In this document: positions 38,685 through 45,898 of the stretch, in pieces
Numbering within the stretch: the stretch's first letter is position 1
How the letters are laid out: the number at the start of each line of letters is the position of its first letter
IMG/VR virus record: IMGVR_UViG_3300021599_003346
Span: 1 to 45,898 of that record
DNA: 45,898 nucleotides
Source: a virus
Direction: 5' to 3' (one strand)
Program-made: the position numbers and the translations under genes
The notes under the pieces: model-generated
Told to the model about the DNA's origin: nothing
Databases searched by the model: none
The model's input: the letters and a program-made list of their open reading frames with translations, nothing else

Positions 38685-40691
38685 TTAAATACTTCCTTCT
38701 AAATACTTTTTTAGTGTATCTGGCTTCAATCCACATACTTTAGATGCTTCTTCTAATTTTTGTAATACATCTTTTTTATTCTTGAAACCCTTTTCATATA
38801 GTTTTTCTGCTTTGATTTTACCAATTCCCTTAACTTCTATCAGATCAACTAACTTAGCTGGAACGCCATGTTGCATGCGTTTTTGCAGAACATCAAAAAA
38901 CTGTTTTTGATTCCATCCTTTTGCTATTGAATCTATCCCCTTAAGAATTTCAGATACTCTTGGGAAATCGTTTTGTAAGTTTTTGTATACTGAAATATGT
39001 CTGGCCTCATATCTACCGTTCATAATTTTGTAATACAGAAAGGCAATTTTCAAAACATTCTCTGGATATTGTTTTGTTGACCTCTTGCTTATCGCACTAA
39101 GAAATTTTTCCATTTCGTTTTTATCTTCTTTAGATAAATTTCCAACTAGATTTGATGATGTATTTGCCAAAGCTAAAGACAGATCAATATCATAAATTTG
39201 TTGATTTTGAAATAGTTTGTTGAAGTTTGAAGACCAGTTTGCAACATCATATGGGTTAGCATAAAACAAAGCGGAGACCTTACCGAGTCCTTTAATGAAA
39301 AAACTTTGTGTTGCATCATCTATGCCTATTATTCCAAGCATAACCAAACGAGATACTGTTTTCTCTAAAATGCTGTCACTTAGTTTTTTATTCTGAAATG
39401 ATGCTAAAGTCTTGGAAAACCATGTTTTTATATCGTCAATATTTTTAACATTTTCCACATGAATTTCATAGACTATATGAAATGCTAATGTGTCATAGGT
39501 CGTTAAAGCACTTATCGCAAGCATACGAGATTCTATATTTTGTGGTGTCAAAACAACCTTTTCTAGCTCTGTTCTTCTATTAGCAGGGAATAAAATATAT
39601 GCGTCCCCTTGGGGATCAAATGCTGGGCGGCCTGCTCTTCCAATCATTTGCAAAACATCATATGACGGAACTACTTCATTTCCTCTAGTAACTCCTGCAA
39701 TAATCACTCTTCTTGCTGGTAAATTAACGCCCCACGCTAATGTACTAGTTGCTACCAAAACTCTAAATTCTTTGTCTGATTTGAATTTTGTTTCCAGCTT
39801 TTCTCTCTGATCTTTATCTAAATTTGCGTTATGAAATTCAGCCTTGATATTTTTTCTTTTGAGTTCTTCAACGAATGTCTCTCCAATTTTCTTGGCATGA
39901 ACAAAAATAAGAAACTTGTCGCTGAAATGCCTAAGTACTAATTCACAGGCTTCATCAATCATTTCGTAAATTGATGATCTGACACCTGATTGATCGTCGT
40001 ATGTTTTTGTGTGAATATTCAAAACGCAAGGCCTATACTTGCTTTTGATAATGTATGTTGGTTTTTGATTCAAGGATACTGACATCCATTCAGCTATTTC
40101 ATGCACATTAGGCAAAGTTGCTGACAGGAATACCATTCGACATTGTGGGTTTATTGTAGAAAAATTCATTAGCGCTGCTTCTAGATGATCTCCACGACCC
40201 TCTACTGTTAGCAGGTGAGATTCATCTACAACGCATACCCCTATGTTTTTAACCCAATCTTGATTTTTCTTACTAGTCCTTAACTTGTGGTTTAACATTT
40301 CCGAAGTCATTATTATGACATCAAAGCTATCAAAATCGTTTAATTTGTTATCTTTCTTATAATCACCTGTAAATATGCCGATTTTCAAGTCTGAAAAATG
40401 ATGTGAAGCATGCGTCCAGTCATAATATTTTTCATTAGCCAAGGCTCTAAGAGGACACAAAAATAAAAACTTTTTTCTATTTTTTCTTATTTCATAAGAC
40501 CCATACATTTCTGATATTACTGTCTTACCAGCACTTGTAGACGCTGCAATCAAACAATTACAGTCTTTTTCAATAGTTTCAAATATTGAAGATTGAACTA
40601 TATTGAAATTTTCAAAAGGCCATTTCGCAAACTTATGATTTGAGGTTGCAACTAGATTGTTTACTTCTATTAGTTCAATTGTTTGGCTCAT
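38685..40691 (-). CDS. Ski2/Hel308-like superfamily 2 DNA/RNA helicase
   Basis: An ATP-dependent helicase, 668 residues. Motifs: I AASTSAGKTVIS (49-60), Ia LCPLRALANEK, II DESH, III SATLPNVHEIAEW, IV/V VLVATSTLAWGVNLPARRV and VI QMIGRAGRPAFD. A winged-helix-like and ratchet region follows, then a C-terminal helix-hairpin-helix (LIEVKGIGKIKAEKLYEKGF). This arrangement is that of the Hel308/Ski2 group, used in replication-fork or recombination repair. It is rather long for a phage helicase. It may support recombination with the RecA/SSB pair at the end of the window. Confidence 0.9.
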   Translation of the reverse strand: MSQTIELIEVNNLVATSNHKFAKWPFENFNIVQSSIFETIEKDCNCLIAASTSAGKTVISEMYGSYEIRKNRKKFLFLCPLRALANEKYYDWTHASHHFSDLKIGIFTGDYKKDNKLNDFDSFDVIIMTSEMLNHKLRTSKKNQDWVKNIGVCVVDESHLLTVEGRGDHLEAALMNFSTINPQCRMVFLSATLPNVHEIAEWMSVSLNQKPTYIIKSKYRPCVLNIHTKTYDDQSGVRSSIYEMIDEACELVLRHFSDKFLIFVHAKKIGETFVEELKRKNIKAEFHNANLDKDQREKLETKFKSDKEFRVLVATSTLAWGVNLPARRVIIAGVTRGNEVVPSYDVLQMIGRAGRPAFDPQGDAYILFPANRRTELEKVVLTPQNIESRMLAISALTTYDTLAFHIVYEIHVENVKNIDDIKTWFSKTLASFQNKKLSDSILEKTVSRLVMLGIIGIDDATQSFFIKGLGKVSALFYANPYDVANWSSNFNKLFQNQQIYDIDLSLALANTSSNLVGNLSKEDKNEMEKFLSAISKRSTKQYPENVLKIAFLYYKIMNGRYEARHISVYKNLQNDFPRVSEILKGIDSIAKGWNQKQFFDVLQKRMQHGVPAKLVDLIEVKGIGKIKAEKLYEKGFKNKKDVLQKLEEASKVCGLKPDTLKKYLEGSI

Positions 40692-40728
40692 GAATTAATT
40701 ATCGAACAAATCAGCAAAATGTCAATAG

Positions 40729-40807
40729 AAAAGCCGGATTCCCGAAGGAATCCGGCAAATTGAGTCAGGGTTGGAAATCACCACCTTTCAAGGGAAACGA
40801 CTCAATT
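40729..40807 (-). other. Structured RNA region plus terminator 3' of the 40806 gene
   Basis: The terminator is a 10-bp stem (40733-40756) with a UUCG tetraloop on the minus strand, followed by TTTTC. Just before it, a nine-bp helix (40758-40766 with 40799-40807) encloses two smaller hairpins (CCTTGAAAGG; GGTGG...CCAACC), giving a three-way-junction-like fold that even includes the stop codon. Either an elaborate terminator or a small structured RNA; I recognise no known class. Confidence 0.5.
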
Positions 40808-41096
40808 ATACGAGTTGTTCGGACCTGAATCCTCTTTTATCATACTCTTTCAGCAAGAAGTATGTAAGCATATCTGTCAACTTATCAAATTCCTCATTGT
40901 TTTTTGCATTTGATAAGCAGTAGGATGCAGGGTTAAGTTCATTTTCATCAAGCTTCAAAGTATCTAGATAATTCAAAGCTTCTGCAAAATCATCTTGATA
41001 CCTATAGTGTAGTCTGCTACACAGGAAATTAAGATCACCATCACCCAGAGTATGTGCAAAAGTTTTGAATACAGACTCTGGTTTCTTACTTGCCAT
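40806..41096 (-). CDS. Hypothetical protein (96 aa)
   Basis: The start is ATG 41096 (MASKKPESVFKTFAHTLGDG), which has GGAG seven bases upstream; the frame upstream is hydrophobic but lacks an SD. It is helical, with FLCSRLHYRYQDDFAEALNY and an acidic middle. No family recognised. It is divergent from the gene at 41108 with 11 bases between. Confidence 0.55.
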   Translation of the reverse strand: MASKKPESVFKTFAHTLGDGDLNFLCSRLHYRYQDDFAEALNYLDTLKLDENELNPASYCLSNAKNNEEFDKLTDMLTYFLLKEYDKRGFRSEQLV

Positions 41097-41107
41097 GAGA
41101 TTTCTCC

Positions 41108-41437
41108 ATGTCAATTTTAAAAAAAGAAAAATTAGCAGATTTGCTAACAGCCAATTGGACAAAGTTTATTGATTACAGAACCCTTATGAGCCTTGCAATA
41201 AACTCTGTAAAATTATATGCAAATAATTGGTCGATGTTAGAATATGACAAAAAAATTCAAGGAAATAAAATAATGATCAGCAAAACCATAATAGAAAAAC
41301 ATGGTTTAGTTTTCTGGGTAGACTTTGAAGTGCCAATAGAAAACAAAGTAGCTATTGGCACTATTCAATTCTGCCAAGAATTATCTGGTAATTACCGTAT
41401 AGAACAAATAGTTGGTAATTTATTTTATAGTCCTTAG
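41108..41437 (+). CDS. Hypothetical protein (109 aa)
   Basis: No family recognised. It is an alpha/beta protein (MSILKKEKLADLLTANWTKF; HGLVFWVDFEVPIENKVAIG) without motifs. No clear SD or TATA box precedes the ATG, and an internal start at 41186 is possible. It converges on the 41434 gene with a four-base overlap. Confidence 0.45.
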   Translation: MSILKKEKLADLLTANWTKFIDYRTLMSLAINSVKLYANNWSMLEYDKKIQGNKIMISKTIIEKHGLVFWVDFEVPIENKVAIGTIQFCQELSGNYRIEQIVGNLFYSP

Positions 41438-41736
41438 ACTACATTCACTTGTCTTATGGATATACCATCAGAATCAACAAATGTTTCATCTAGAACTATC
41501 GCTTTGTCTTCGTCTTCAAATCGAATACCAAGATTGTAGCTATCGATAACAGCTGCTCTGTTCTCTTTTTTAGCAATAACCCAACAGTAATCATCTGACT
41601 TCAGAATTTTTCCGTTTTCACTTTCTTCCGTGATCCCTATCTCTAGAAGAACTCCATCTGGTAGCCTTAACTGAATGTGCCCATGTTTTAAAAGATGGTT
41701 GATGAGCAAGGCCTGAATCTTGTCTGTTTTTTTCAT
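41434..41736 (-). CDS. Hypothetical protein (100 aa)
   Basis: The start is ATG 41736 (MKKTDKIQALLINHLLKHGH), with AGGAC upstream; the longer frame adds an unlikely hydrophobic leader. It is beta-rich in the middle (IQLRLPDGVLLEIGITEESE). A CATAAATA late-type box lies about 35 bases upstream on the minus strand. No family recognised. Confidence 0.55.
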   Translation of the reverse strand: MKKTDKIQALLINHLLKHGHIQLRLPDGVLLEIGITEESENGKILKSDDYCWVIAKKENRAAVIDSYNLGIRFEDEDKAIVLDETFVDSDGISIRQVNVV

Positions 41737-41794
41737 TGAAGTGTCCTTTATAAAAAAGACTACTATATTTATGCTATACAGACATAAAACTAAA

Positions 41795-42241
41795 TTAATG
41801 CTGATCACTTATATAAGCAAATTTTCTTCCCATATAATATTTATACTCAACTTCCTCCTCAACTAGTGGCAACGGCTCACCATTTTCATCCTCTACCTTG
41901 GTCCAACAAAAAACTGTAGTGCCTTCTCTTACAAATGAAAAAAAGATATTTGAATCTTGATTCCCTAAAATAGATATTCCAACCTTGAACACAATATGAA
42001 ATGGCAAGGTAAAAAGATTCTTACTAAAAATCTGAATGCTTCTGACTATACTTTTCTCAATTTCTGTCTCTGTGTAAAACACACATATGTTATATCCGTC
42101 TAAATCAACATTCCATAATCTGTAAGCATTGAACCTTTTTTCTACTTCATAGCTCATTTTAAAAGATGAAAAAGGTCGCATGACCTTAGCCCAGAGTTTG
42201 CAAAGATCGACCATCTCTATAAAATTTTTTGATTTCAACAT
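41795..42241 (-). CDS. Hypothetical protein (148 aa), next to amidoligase gene
   Basis: No family recognised. It is beta-rich and aromatic (NVDLDGYNICVFYTETEIEK; IFFSFVREGTTVFCWTKVED) with an acidic patch LVEEEVEYKYY. It starts at the stop of the amidoligase-like gene (one-base overlap), so the two are co-translated; it could be the partner or substrate. Confidence 0.55.
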   Translation of the reverse strand: MLKSKNFIEMVDLCKLWAKVMRPFSSFKMSYEVEKRFNAYRLWNVDLDGYNICVFYTETEIEKSIVRSIQIFSKNLFTLPFHIVFKVGISILGNQDSNIFFSFVREGTTVFCWTKVEDENGEPLPLVEEEVEYKYYMGRKFAYISDQH

Positions 42242-43170
42242 TATATTTTTCCTTGCAACTCTTCTATGAGGTTTCTGATACTTGGTTTACAATATTGAAT
42301 TATTTGCTTCCAAATATTCCCATCATGTAAATGCTCATTCAATGTTTCATTCAGTCTAGATATTACCCATAGAATAACATCATCTTCATCAAAAAAATCA
42401 TGAATGTTGAGGAATTTGTTTACTTGATCAATATTTGCATAACTAATATCACCTATAAATGTTGATTCGTAATTCAATTTTTTACATCTTTCAACAAAAC
42501 ATAGAATTAACTTACACCAATTTATGGCATCATCTACATCCATGCAAGCATCATTTCCCATAATCCTAAATTCAACTGTCTTCCTCTTTTCCTTTTTATA
42601 ATGGAAAAAATTTATAGCAAAATATTTATTTTCACTTAATATCTCCATGCATTTTTTTATTGTGACTCTACATGAGCCATCAAACTCATAGTAAAATCCT
42701 AGCGGTTTGCAGTATCTGTTCAACCACCTGTTTTTCTTAGTCAAGAAAAAGAAAAAATGCTCAAATTGAATCCATCTGGCAACTAAAGCGCACAAATCTT
42801 TTTCATCAAAGTCCTCAACCTCTACATGTAAGTGCAAGCTACATCTATCGTCGGCAGCAATAGACTTGTGGCTTAACAAGCCCTCAATTACTTTACGAAT
42901 TTCTAACAAGGCATGGTAAGGCTGATCCGGCGGGCTGCATACTTCAAGACCACAACTAGAGTCTGGTTTGACAATCCAATGATCATTATTATTTGTTTGA
43001 TGCCATTTATTAATATCAACACTTTTTCCAAGTGTATTTTTGATTATGTCTCCAAAAACATAAATACCATTAGGCAGATTATTTTCCGAGCTTGAACGAC
43101 TGAGCCGATCAAATGAGTTGTATTCTAATTCAACTCCCATCCTTCTAGAACAAAAACTAAACATTTGCAA
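42241..43170 (-). CDS. Amidoligase-family-like protein (309 aa)
   Basis: The pattern fits the putative amidoligase family (COOH-NH2 ligase fold related to glutamine synthetase): MGVELEYNSFDRLSRSS at the N-terminus, WIVKPDSSCGLEVCSPP, CSLHLHVEVEDFDEKDLCAL, and RKTVEFRIMGNDACMDVDDA. The conserved Glu, HxH and Arg are in the expected order. These enzymes join an amine to a carboxyl group and occur in phages and in peptide-tagging systems. The substrate is unknown. The only close partner is the downstream 148-residue protein. Confidence 0.7.
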   Translation of the reverse strand: MQMFSFCSRRMGVELEYNSFDRLSRSSSENNLPNGIYVFGDIIKNTLGKSVDINKWHQTNNNDHWIVKPDSSCGLEVCSPPDQPYHALLEIRKVIEGLLSHKSIAADDRCSLHLHVEVEDFDEKDLCALVARWIQFEHFFFFLTKKNRWLNRYCKPLGFYYEFDGSCRVTIKKCMEILSENKYFAINFFHYKKEKRKTVEFRIMGNDACMDVDDAINWCKLILCFVERCKKLNYESTFIGDISYANIDQVNKFLNIHDFFDEDDVILWVISRLNETLNEHLHDGNIWKQIIQYCKPSIRNLIEELQGKI

Positions 43171-43187
43171 ACCTTATAGATTTGTAC

Positions 43188-43201
43188 TTATAATATTATA
43201 A
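43188..43201. promoter_or_regulatory. Palindromic TTATAATATTATAA, possible divergent -10 region
   Basis: A perfect 14-bp palindrome gives TATAAT on both strands between the divergent genes starting at 43170 (-) and 43222 (+). Distances of ~20 bases to each start would suit short leaders. The + side also has an SD (AAAGG). Function is inferred. Confidence 0.45.
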
Positions 43202-43221
43202 CCATAAAGAAAGGCAATATA

Positions 43222-43689
43222 ATGTCACAGAAAATTTGTTTGATGCTCACAACGAAAGAAAATAGAAAATTTTTCATATCAAGAAAATACCTCAAACAAC
43301 TAATTGATTTTTCGGAAAATTTTGGATGCAATATTTCTATTGTCAAAACTGATACAAAAAACATCAAGACAATTCAAGATTTCATAAAATTACTTTGCAA
43401 TCAAAACTATACGGATAATAACTCAAGTTATGTAATTATGAAAAAAAATCTACAATTAAAAAAAAGACAAAATACTAAAGCAAAAAAGATAAGAGATACA
43501 ATCGAAAAAACATTCATGCAAAATCAAAAAACTAGCCTTGAAGAAATCAAGAAACTTTTTTTTGCAGAAAATATTTCTACAAGTAGCCTATCAACACACT
43601 TTTCTGAAGTGCGAAAAAAATTGAGCATTCGTGGAATTCAAATTGAAATGGTCAAAAAAGGCACTTATATGATCAAATCCTCTCCTTGA
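43222..43689 (+). CDS. Hypothetical basic protein (155 aa), possible DNA-binding
   Basis: It starts MSQKICLMLTTKENRKFFIS. The C-terminal half is strongly basic and helical (LKKRQNTKAKKIRDTIEKTF) and could contain a winged-helix-like unit (SLEEIKKLFFAENISTSSLS, then VRKKLSIRGI...MVKKGTYMI). No family is confidently recognised; a transcriptional regulator is possible. It overlaps the 3' end of the ACP gene by 17 bases (convergent). Confidence 0.55.
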   Translation: MSQKICLMLTTKENRKFFISRKYLKQLIDFSENFGCNISIVKTDTKNIKTIQDFIKLLCNQNYTDNNSSYVIMKKNLQLKKRQNTKAKKIRDTIEKTFMQNQKTSLEEIKKLFFAENISTSSLSTHFSEVRKKLSIRGIQIEMVKKGTYMIKSSP

Positions 43690-43915
43690 TCATGTCTGCA
43701 ACATTTGATAATGTTAAATTAGCAGAATCTTTTTTATTCATATCAAGTTTAATATTGAACTTATCTTCAAGATTATATATCAAATCAACAATATCCAAAC
43801 TATCAACTCCTTTGCTGGATAAGCAGATGTCGAAATCTTCAGGGCACAATTTTTCGTTGAATATTTCGAAATAAACTTCTTTGATGCCGTCTTGAACAGT
43901 AGTCTGGGCTTGCAT
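43673..43915 (-). CDS. acpP: Acyl carrier protein
   Basis: Eighty residues, the size of bacterial ACP. The 4'-phosphopantetheine site DSL is in SSKGVDSLDIVDLIYNLEDK (Ser39), with the usual hydrophobic helix II after it and FNIKLDMNKKD following. The start is ATG 43915 with an AAAGG just upstream; a longer frame begins inside the terminator. ACP shuttles acyl chains for fatty acid or other acyl transfers. A phage copy is unusual and might interfere with, or supply, host lipid metabolism or modify a virion component. It follows recA after a terminator. Confidence 0.88.
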   Translation of the reverse strand: MQAQTTVQDGIKEVYFEIFNEKLCPEDFDICLSSKGVDSLDIVDLIYNLEDKFNIKLDMNKKDSANLTLSNVADMIKERI

Positions 43916-43926
43916 ACCTTTCCCCC

Positions 43927-43972
43927 AAAAAAACAAGGACTCCCGGCATTGTACCGGAAGTCCTTGTTTTTT
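43927..43972. terminator. Bidirectional intrinsic terminator after recA
   Basis: A 14-bp stem with one mismatch (ACAAGGACTCCCGG with CCGGAAGTCCTTGT), a seven-base loop and A/T runs on both sides, 15 bases beyond the recA stop. Confidence 0.88.
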
Positions 43973-43986
43973 GCAACAATCAAGGT

Positions 43987-45210
43987 TCAGCCTAGAATGT
44001 TATCAATCTCTTCGTCATCCCCATCGCCAGCATCAAATGCTTCAACATCAGGATTGTCAGTAGCATTGATTGCCTCTTTGAATGGCTCAAGATATTCCAA
44101 AACCTCCTCAGATGAGCTAGCATCGATCAAGGACGGACATTCTGTTAGCACTTCAATAGGAACATCATTTCTTTCCATACTTGATTTAAATTTAAAACCT
44201 TCTTTTCCGTTTGCATATTCCGGCCTGACTGTAAAGTTGCCAGCACCTCCAGCTACTATTCTATCCGCATCTAGCAGGGCTCCCAGAAGCCCGCCAATAG
44301 GATTAATTCCTTTTTCGAAGAATAGAGGAATGTTCTCAACCTCAATAAAAGGTCTAACACTCCTGTTTTTCTTGTTGCTAATTTTGATGTTGATGCCGAT
44401 ACTTTTTTTCTTCGCAAGTCCCGGCACTTTTTCTTCAATCTTTTTCTGCGTTTGAGTGCGAAATCTCAAAGATGCATAAAAAGGCAAAGAGTTGCCCCCG
44501 CCTGCGGTTGTTTCAGGATTTCCGTATAGAACTCCAATTTTATCTCTAATCTGATTCATAATCACAACACTAACATTGTTTTCTTCCATGATAGTATTGA
44601 GTTTTCTAAGCTCCTTGCTACAAATCTTTGCCCGTTCTCCCGGCTGCTCATTACCGCCAACTATGCGTTTAAAATCAGCCTGTGTATATCCTTCAGGCAG
44701 ATCAGTCTCCCTGAATTCTCTGGCACAAGGGCTAACAGAAATAGAGTCATAAACTATTACAATAGGCTTATCAGCATATTTCTTGTTGCTACGAATATGC
44801 TCAATTGCAAGATACATGACATGGAAACACTTTTCTAGCGTTTCTGGTGTGTATCTAACAATTCTATTAAGGTCAGCGTGAGAGGCCTTCTTAATGAAAT
44901 CCTTGTTTATGGCGTTTTCACTATCAATCAATATCGGTATGCCACCAAGCTTCTGACAACCGAAGAGTAAATTAGTCCCCAATAACGACTTTGATGAAGC
45001 GCTGGGGCCGAATATCTCTGTTAAACGACCACCGGGAACGCCACCTTTGATAAACCTTCCTGAACAACAATAATTAATTGCTAAATTGCCAGTATCGATA
45101 TAATAGTTGGAGGCTTTTTCAGATTCCCCTACTACCTCACCGCCAGTATTGCTTGCGAGGCTTGCAAAAATATCGTCATCGCCAGCATCAGCTTTTTTTG
45201 CTCTTGCCAT
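43987..45210 (-). CDS. RecA/UvsX-like recombinase
   Basis: A strand-exchange ATPase, 407 residues. Core: IKGGVPGGRLTEIFGPSASSKSLLGTN with Walker A GPSASSKS (68-75; the usual GK is SK), GGIPILIDSENAI, PIVIVYDSISVSP (Walker B), VVIMNQIRDKIGVLYGNPET and GGGNSLPFYASLRFRT. A long acidic C-terminal tail (DNPDVEAFDAGDGDDEEIDN) is typical of phage recombinases that work with an SSB. The SSB gene lies just upstream, with a stem-loop between. It is nearer to RecA/UvsX of large phages than to bacterial RecA. Confidence 0.93.
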   Translation of the reverse strand: MARAKKADAGDDDIFASLASNTGGEVVGESEKASNYYIDTGNLAINYCCSGRFIKGGVPGGRLTEIFGPSASSKSLLGTNLLFGCQKLGGIPILIDSENAINKDFIKKASHADLNRIVRYTPETLEKCFHVMYLAIEHIRSNKKYADKPIVIVYDSISVSPCAREFRETDLPEGYTQADFKRIVGGNEQPGERAKICSKELRKLNTIMEENNVSVVIMNQIRDKIGVLYGNPETTAGGGNSLPFYASLRFRTQTQKKIEEKVPGLAKKKSIGINIKISNKKNRSVRPFIEVENIPLFFEKGINPIGGLLGALLDADRIVAGGAGNFTVRPEYANGKEGFKFKSSMERNDVPIEVLTECPSLIDASSSEEVLEYLEPFKEAINATDNPDVEAFDAGDGDDEEIDNILG

Positions 45211-45251
45211 CTCAAATCTCCTAAATTTTTAAAAAAAAGAATACGAAAGGA

Positions 45252-45283
45252 CGCACCAAGGAGCCAAACAACTCCTTGGTGCG
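45252..45283. terminator. Strong stem-loop between SSB and recA
   Basis: A 12-bp stem (CGCACCAAGGAG with CTCCTTGGTGCG) and an eight-base loop. The T-run on the minus strand is displaced by ~13 bases (TCCTTTCGTATTC then TTTTTTTT), so it may be a leaky terminator or mRNA stabiliser that sets the SSB:RecA ratio. Confidence 0.6.
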
Positions 45284-45295
45284 GGTAAATTAATA

Positions 45296-45898
45296 TCAGC
45301 CTAGCTTATCGAGGGCAGCTTGCAGTTCGTCATCCATTCCAAGATTGATTAAATCCTCGATCTCGGACTTGGGAGCAGCTTTGGCAACAGGTTTAGCTGC
45401 TGGCGTTGCTGCTTTTACAGCTGCGGGTTGTGGTTTAGCTGACTTGGGGGAATCATCTTCCCAGTCAGCCTTTTCATTGCCACCGTTGAAGAATTCAGCC
45501 ATTGCAGCAATGATTTCTTCCCTAGGCAACAACACCCTGAAACTGTCAAGATCATGGAGATTTGCAAGCCATGATTTGATTTCGGAATCTGTGCCAAGAG
45601 GAGAAATGTCCTCAAAGCTACTTTGAGCATAGTCAGGGTATTCAAACCCACCGTTGCCTTTCTTGATTTTCTTCACCAATCGGAAGTCTCTGCCTTCAGA
45701 TGGATGGAGAACATTGCCAAGCTTCTTCAAGCCGGTTATTTGATTTCCATTGATGGAATCAATTATGATGGTCTGCAAGGTCTTCCCGCAAGAAAACACC
45801 TTGGGGCCAACATTGGTGTCCATGGAATTGGTTTTTGGATTCAGCTGTTGGCGCACAATCGTGTTCCAGTAAAATCGCTCGATTGGCTTGATGCCACG
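45296..45898 (-). CDS. gp32-like ssDNA-binding protein, N-terminus beyond the window
   Basis: The frame is open through the window end (reading GIKPIERFYWNTIVRQQ...), so the GTG at 45856 is not the start. Residues such as LHPSEGRDFRLVKKIKKGNG, FEYPDYAQSSFEDI and WLANLHDLDSF match the C-terminal part of the gp32-type OB core; then an Ala/Pro/Lys linker and an acidic tail (SEIEDLINLGMDDELQAALD), the usual partner-binding tail of an SSB. Position next to recA supports the call. Confidence 0.8.
   Translation of the reverse strand, partial: RGIKPIERFYWNTIVRQQLNPKTNSMDTNVGPKVFSCGKTLQTIIIDSINGNQITGLKKLGNVLHPSEGRDFRLVKKIKKGNGGFEYPDYAQSSFEDISPLGTDSEIKSWLANLHDLDSFRVLLPREEIIAAMAEFFNGGNEKADWEDDSPKSAKPQPAAVKAATPAAKPVAKAAPKSEIEDLINLGMDDELQAALDKLG

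Noticed and set aside
43892-44455. Long plus-strand frame opposite recA
   Set aside because: The minus frame is a clear RecA with all motifs; the plus frame is low-complexity Ser/Pro/Leu.
1-45898. tRNA genes
   Set aside because: I saw no cloverleaf with the usual T-arm sequence in gaps; a covariance search could still find divergent ones.

Overview
This AT-rich window reads as part of the genome of a large tailed bacteriophage. Genes are short, tightly packed and often joined by ATGA or TTGA stop/start overlaps. Most lie on the minus strand, and most start codons have AGGAG-type ribosome binding sites. Phage-type functions include a RecA/UvsX-like recombinase beside a gp32-like ssDNA-binding protein, dUTPase, ThyX, a dNMP-kinase-like protein, a DNA polymerase III alpha chain, a Ski2-like helicase, a GroES-like co-chaperonin, an HNH homing endonuclease and a baseplate-type protein. 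I see no rRNA, tRNA, CRISPR array or transposase. The host is not certain. Two exported proteins at 31.8-33.7 kb and the neighbouring papain-like protease resemble, from memory, proteins common in Planctomycetota, so a planctomycete host is a weak guess.

Layout. 0-5.4 kb: truncated family-2 glycosyltransferase, dut, DnaJ plus GroES-like, IF3. 5.4-9.6 kb: a possible baseplate protein, many small unknown genes, peptide deformylase, a ribbon-helix-helix protein and ribosomal protein bS21. 9.5-12.8 kb: two GT-B-like glycosyltransferases, a zinc-ribbon protein, a terminator and an unknown gene. 12.8-21.7 kb: DnaE encoded as two separate halves, with 2-oxoglutarate oxygenases, a DUF3431 protein and small genes between them, and an HNH gene at the broken 5' end of the N-terminal half. 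21.7-28.6 kb: SpoVR, DUF444/YeaH and PrkA, with a third 2OG-oxygenase-like protein and a zinc ribbon. 29-30.4 kb: small proteins with a shared N-terminal peptide, a phospholipase-A2-like protein and a truncated alpha/beta hydrolase. 30.3-31.6 kb: an HldE-type ADP-heptose enzyme. 31.8-34.6 kb (plus strand): two signal-peptide proteins, one with 33 consecutive asparagines, a probable membrane protein and a frameshifted papain-like protease. 34.7-45.9 kb: ThyX, more shared-N-terminus proteins, a TnsA-like nuclease, dNMP kinase, helicase, an amidoligase-like protein, acyl carrier protein, RecA and SSB.

Four themes stand out. (1) A complete PrkA-YeaH-SpoVR set, normally a cellular stress and sporulation system, sits in a phage. 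(2) At least nine proteins start with the same short peptide (M..F..[FWY][LIVF]...E), which resembles the capsid-targeting sequence of T4 internal head proteins; two of the proteins in this clan or beside it look like hydrolases. (3) The replicative polymerase is split, and its first exon is missing beside an HNH gene. (4) Translation (IF3, bS21, PDF), folding (DnaJ, GroES) and sugar (HldE, glycosyltransferases) genes suggest extensive takeover of host processes. Several genes show decoding oddities: a DUF444 frame without ATG/GTG/TTG, a +1 shift in the protease, and an in-frame TAA. T4-late-like TATAAATA boxes lie almost on top of some start codons.
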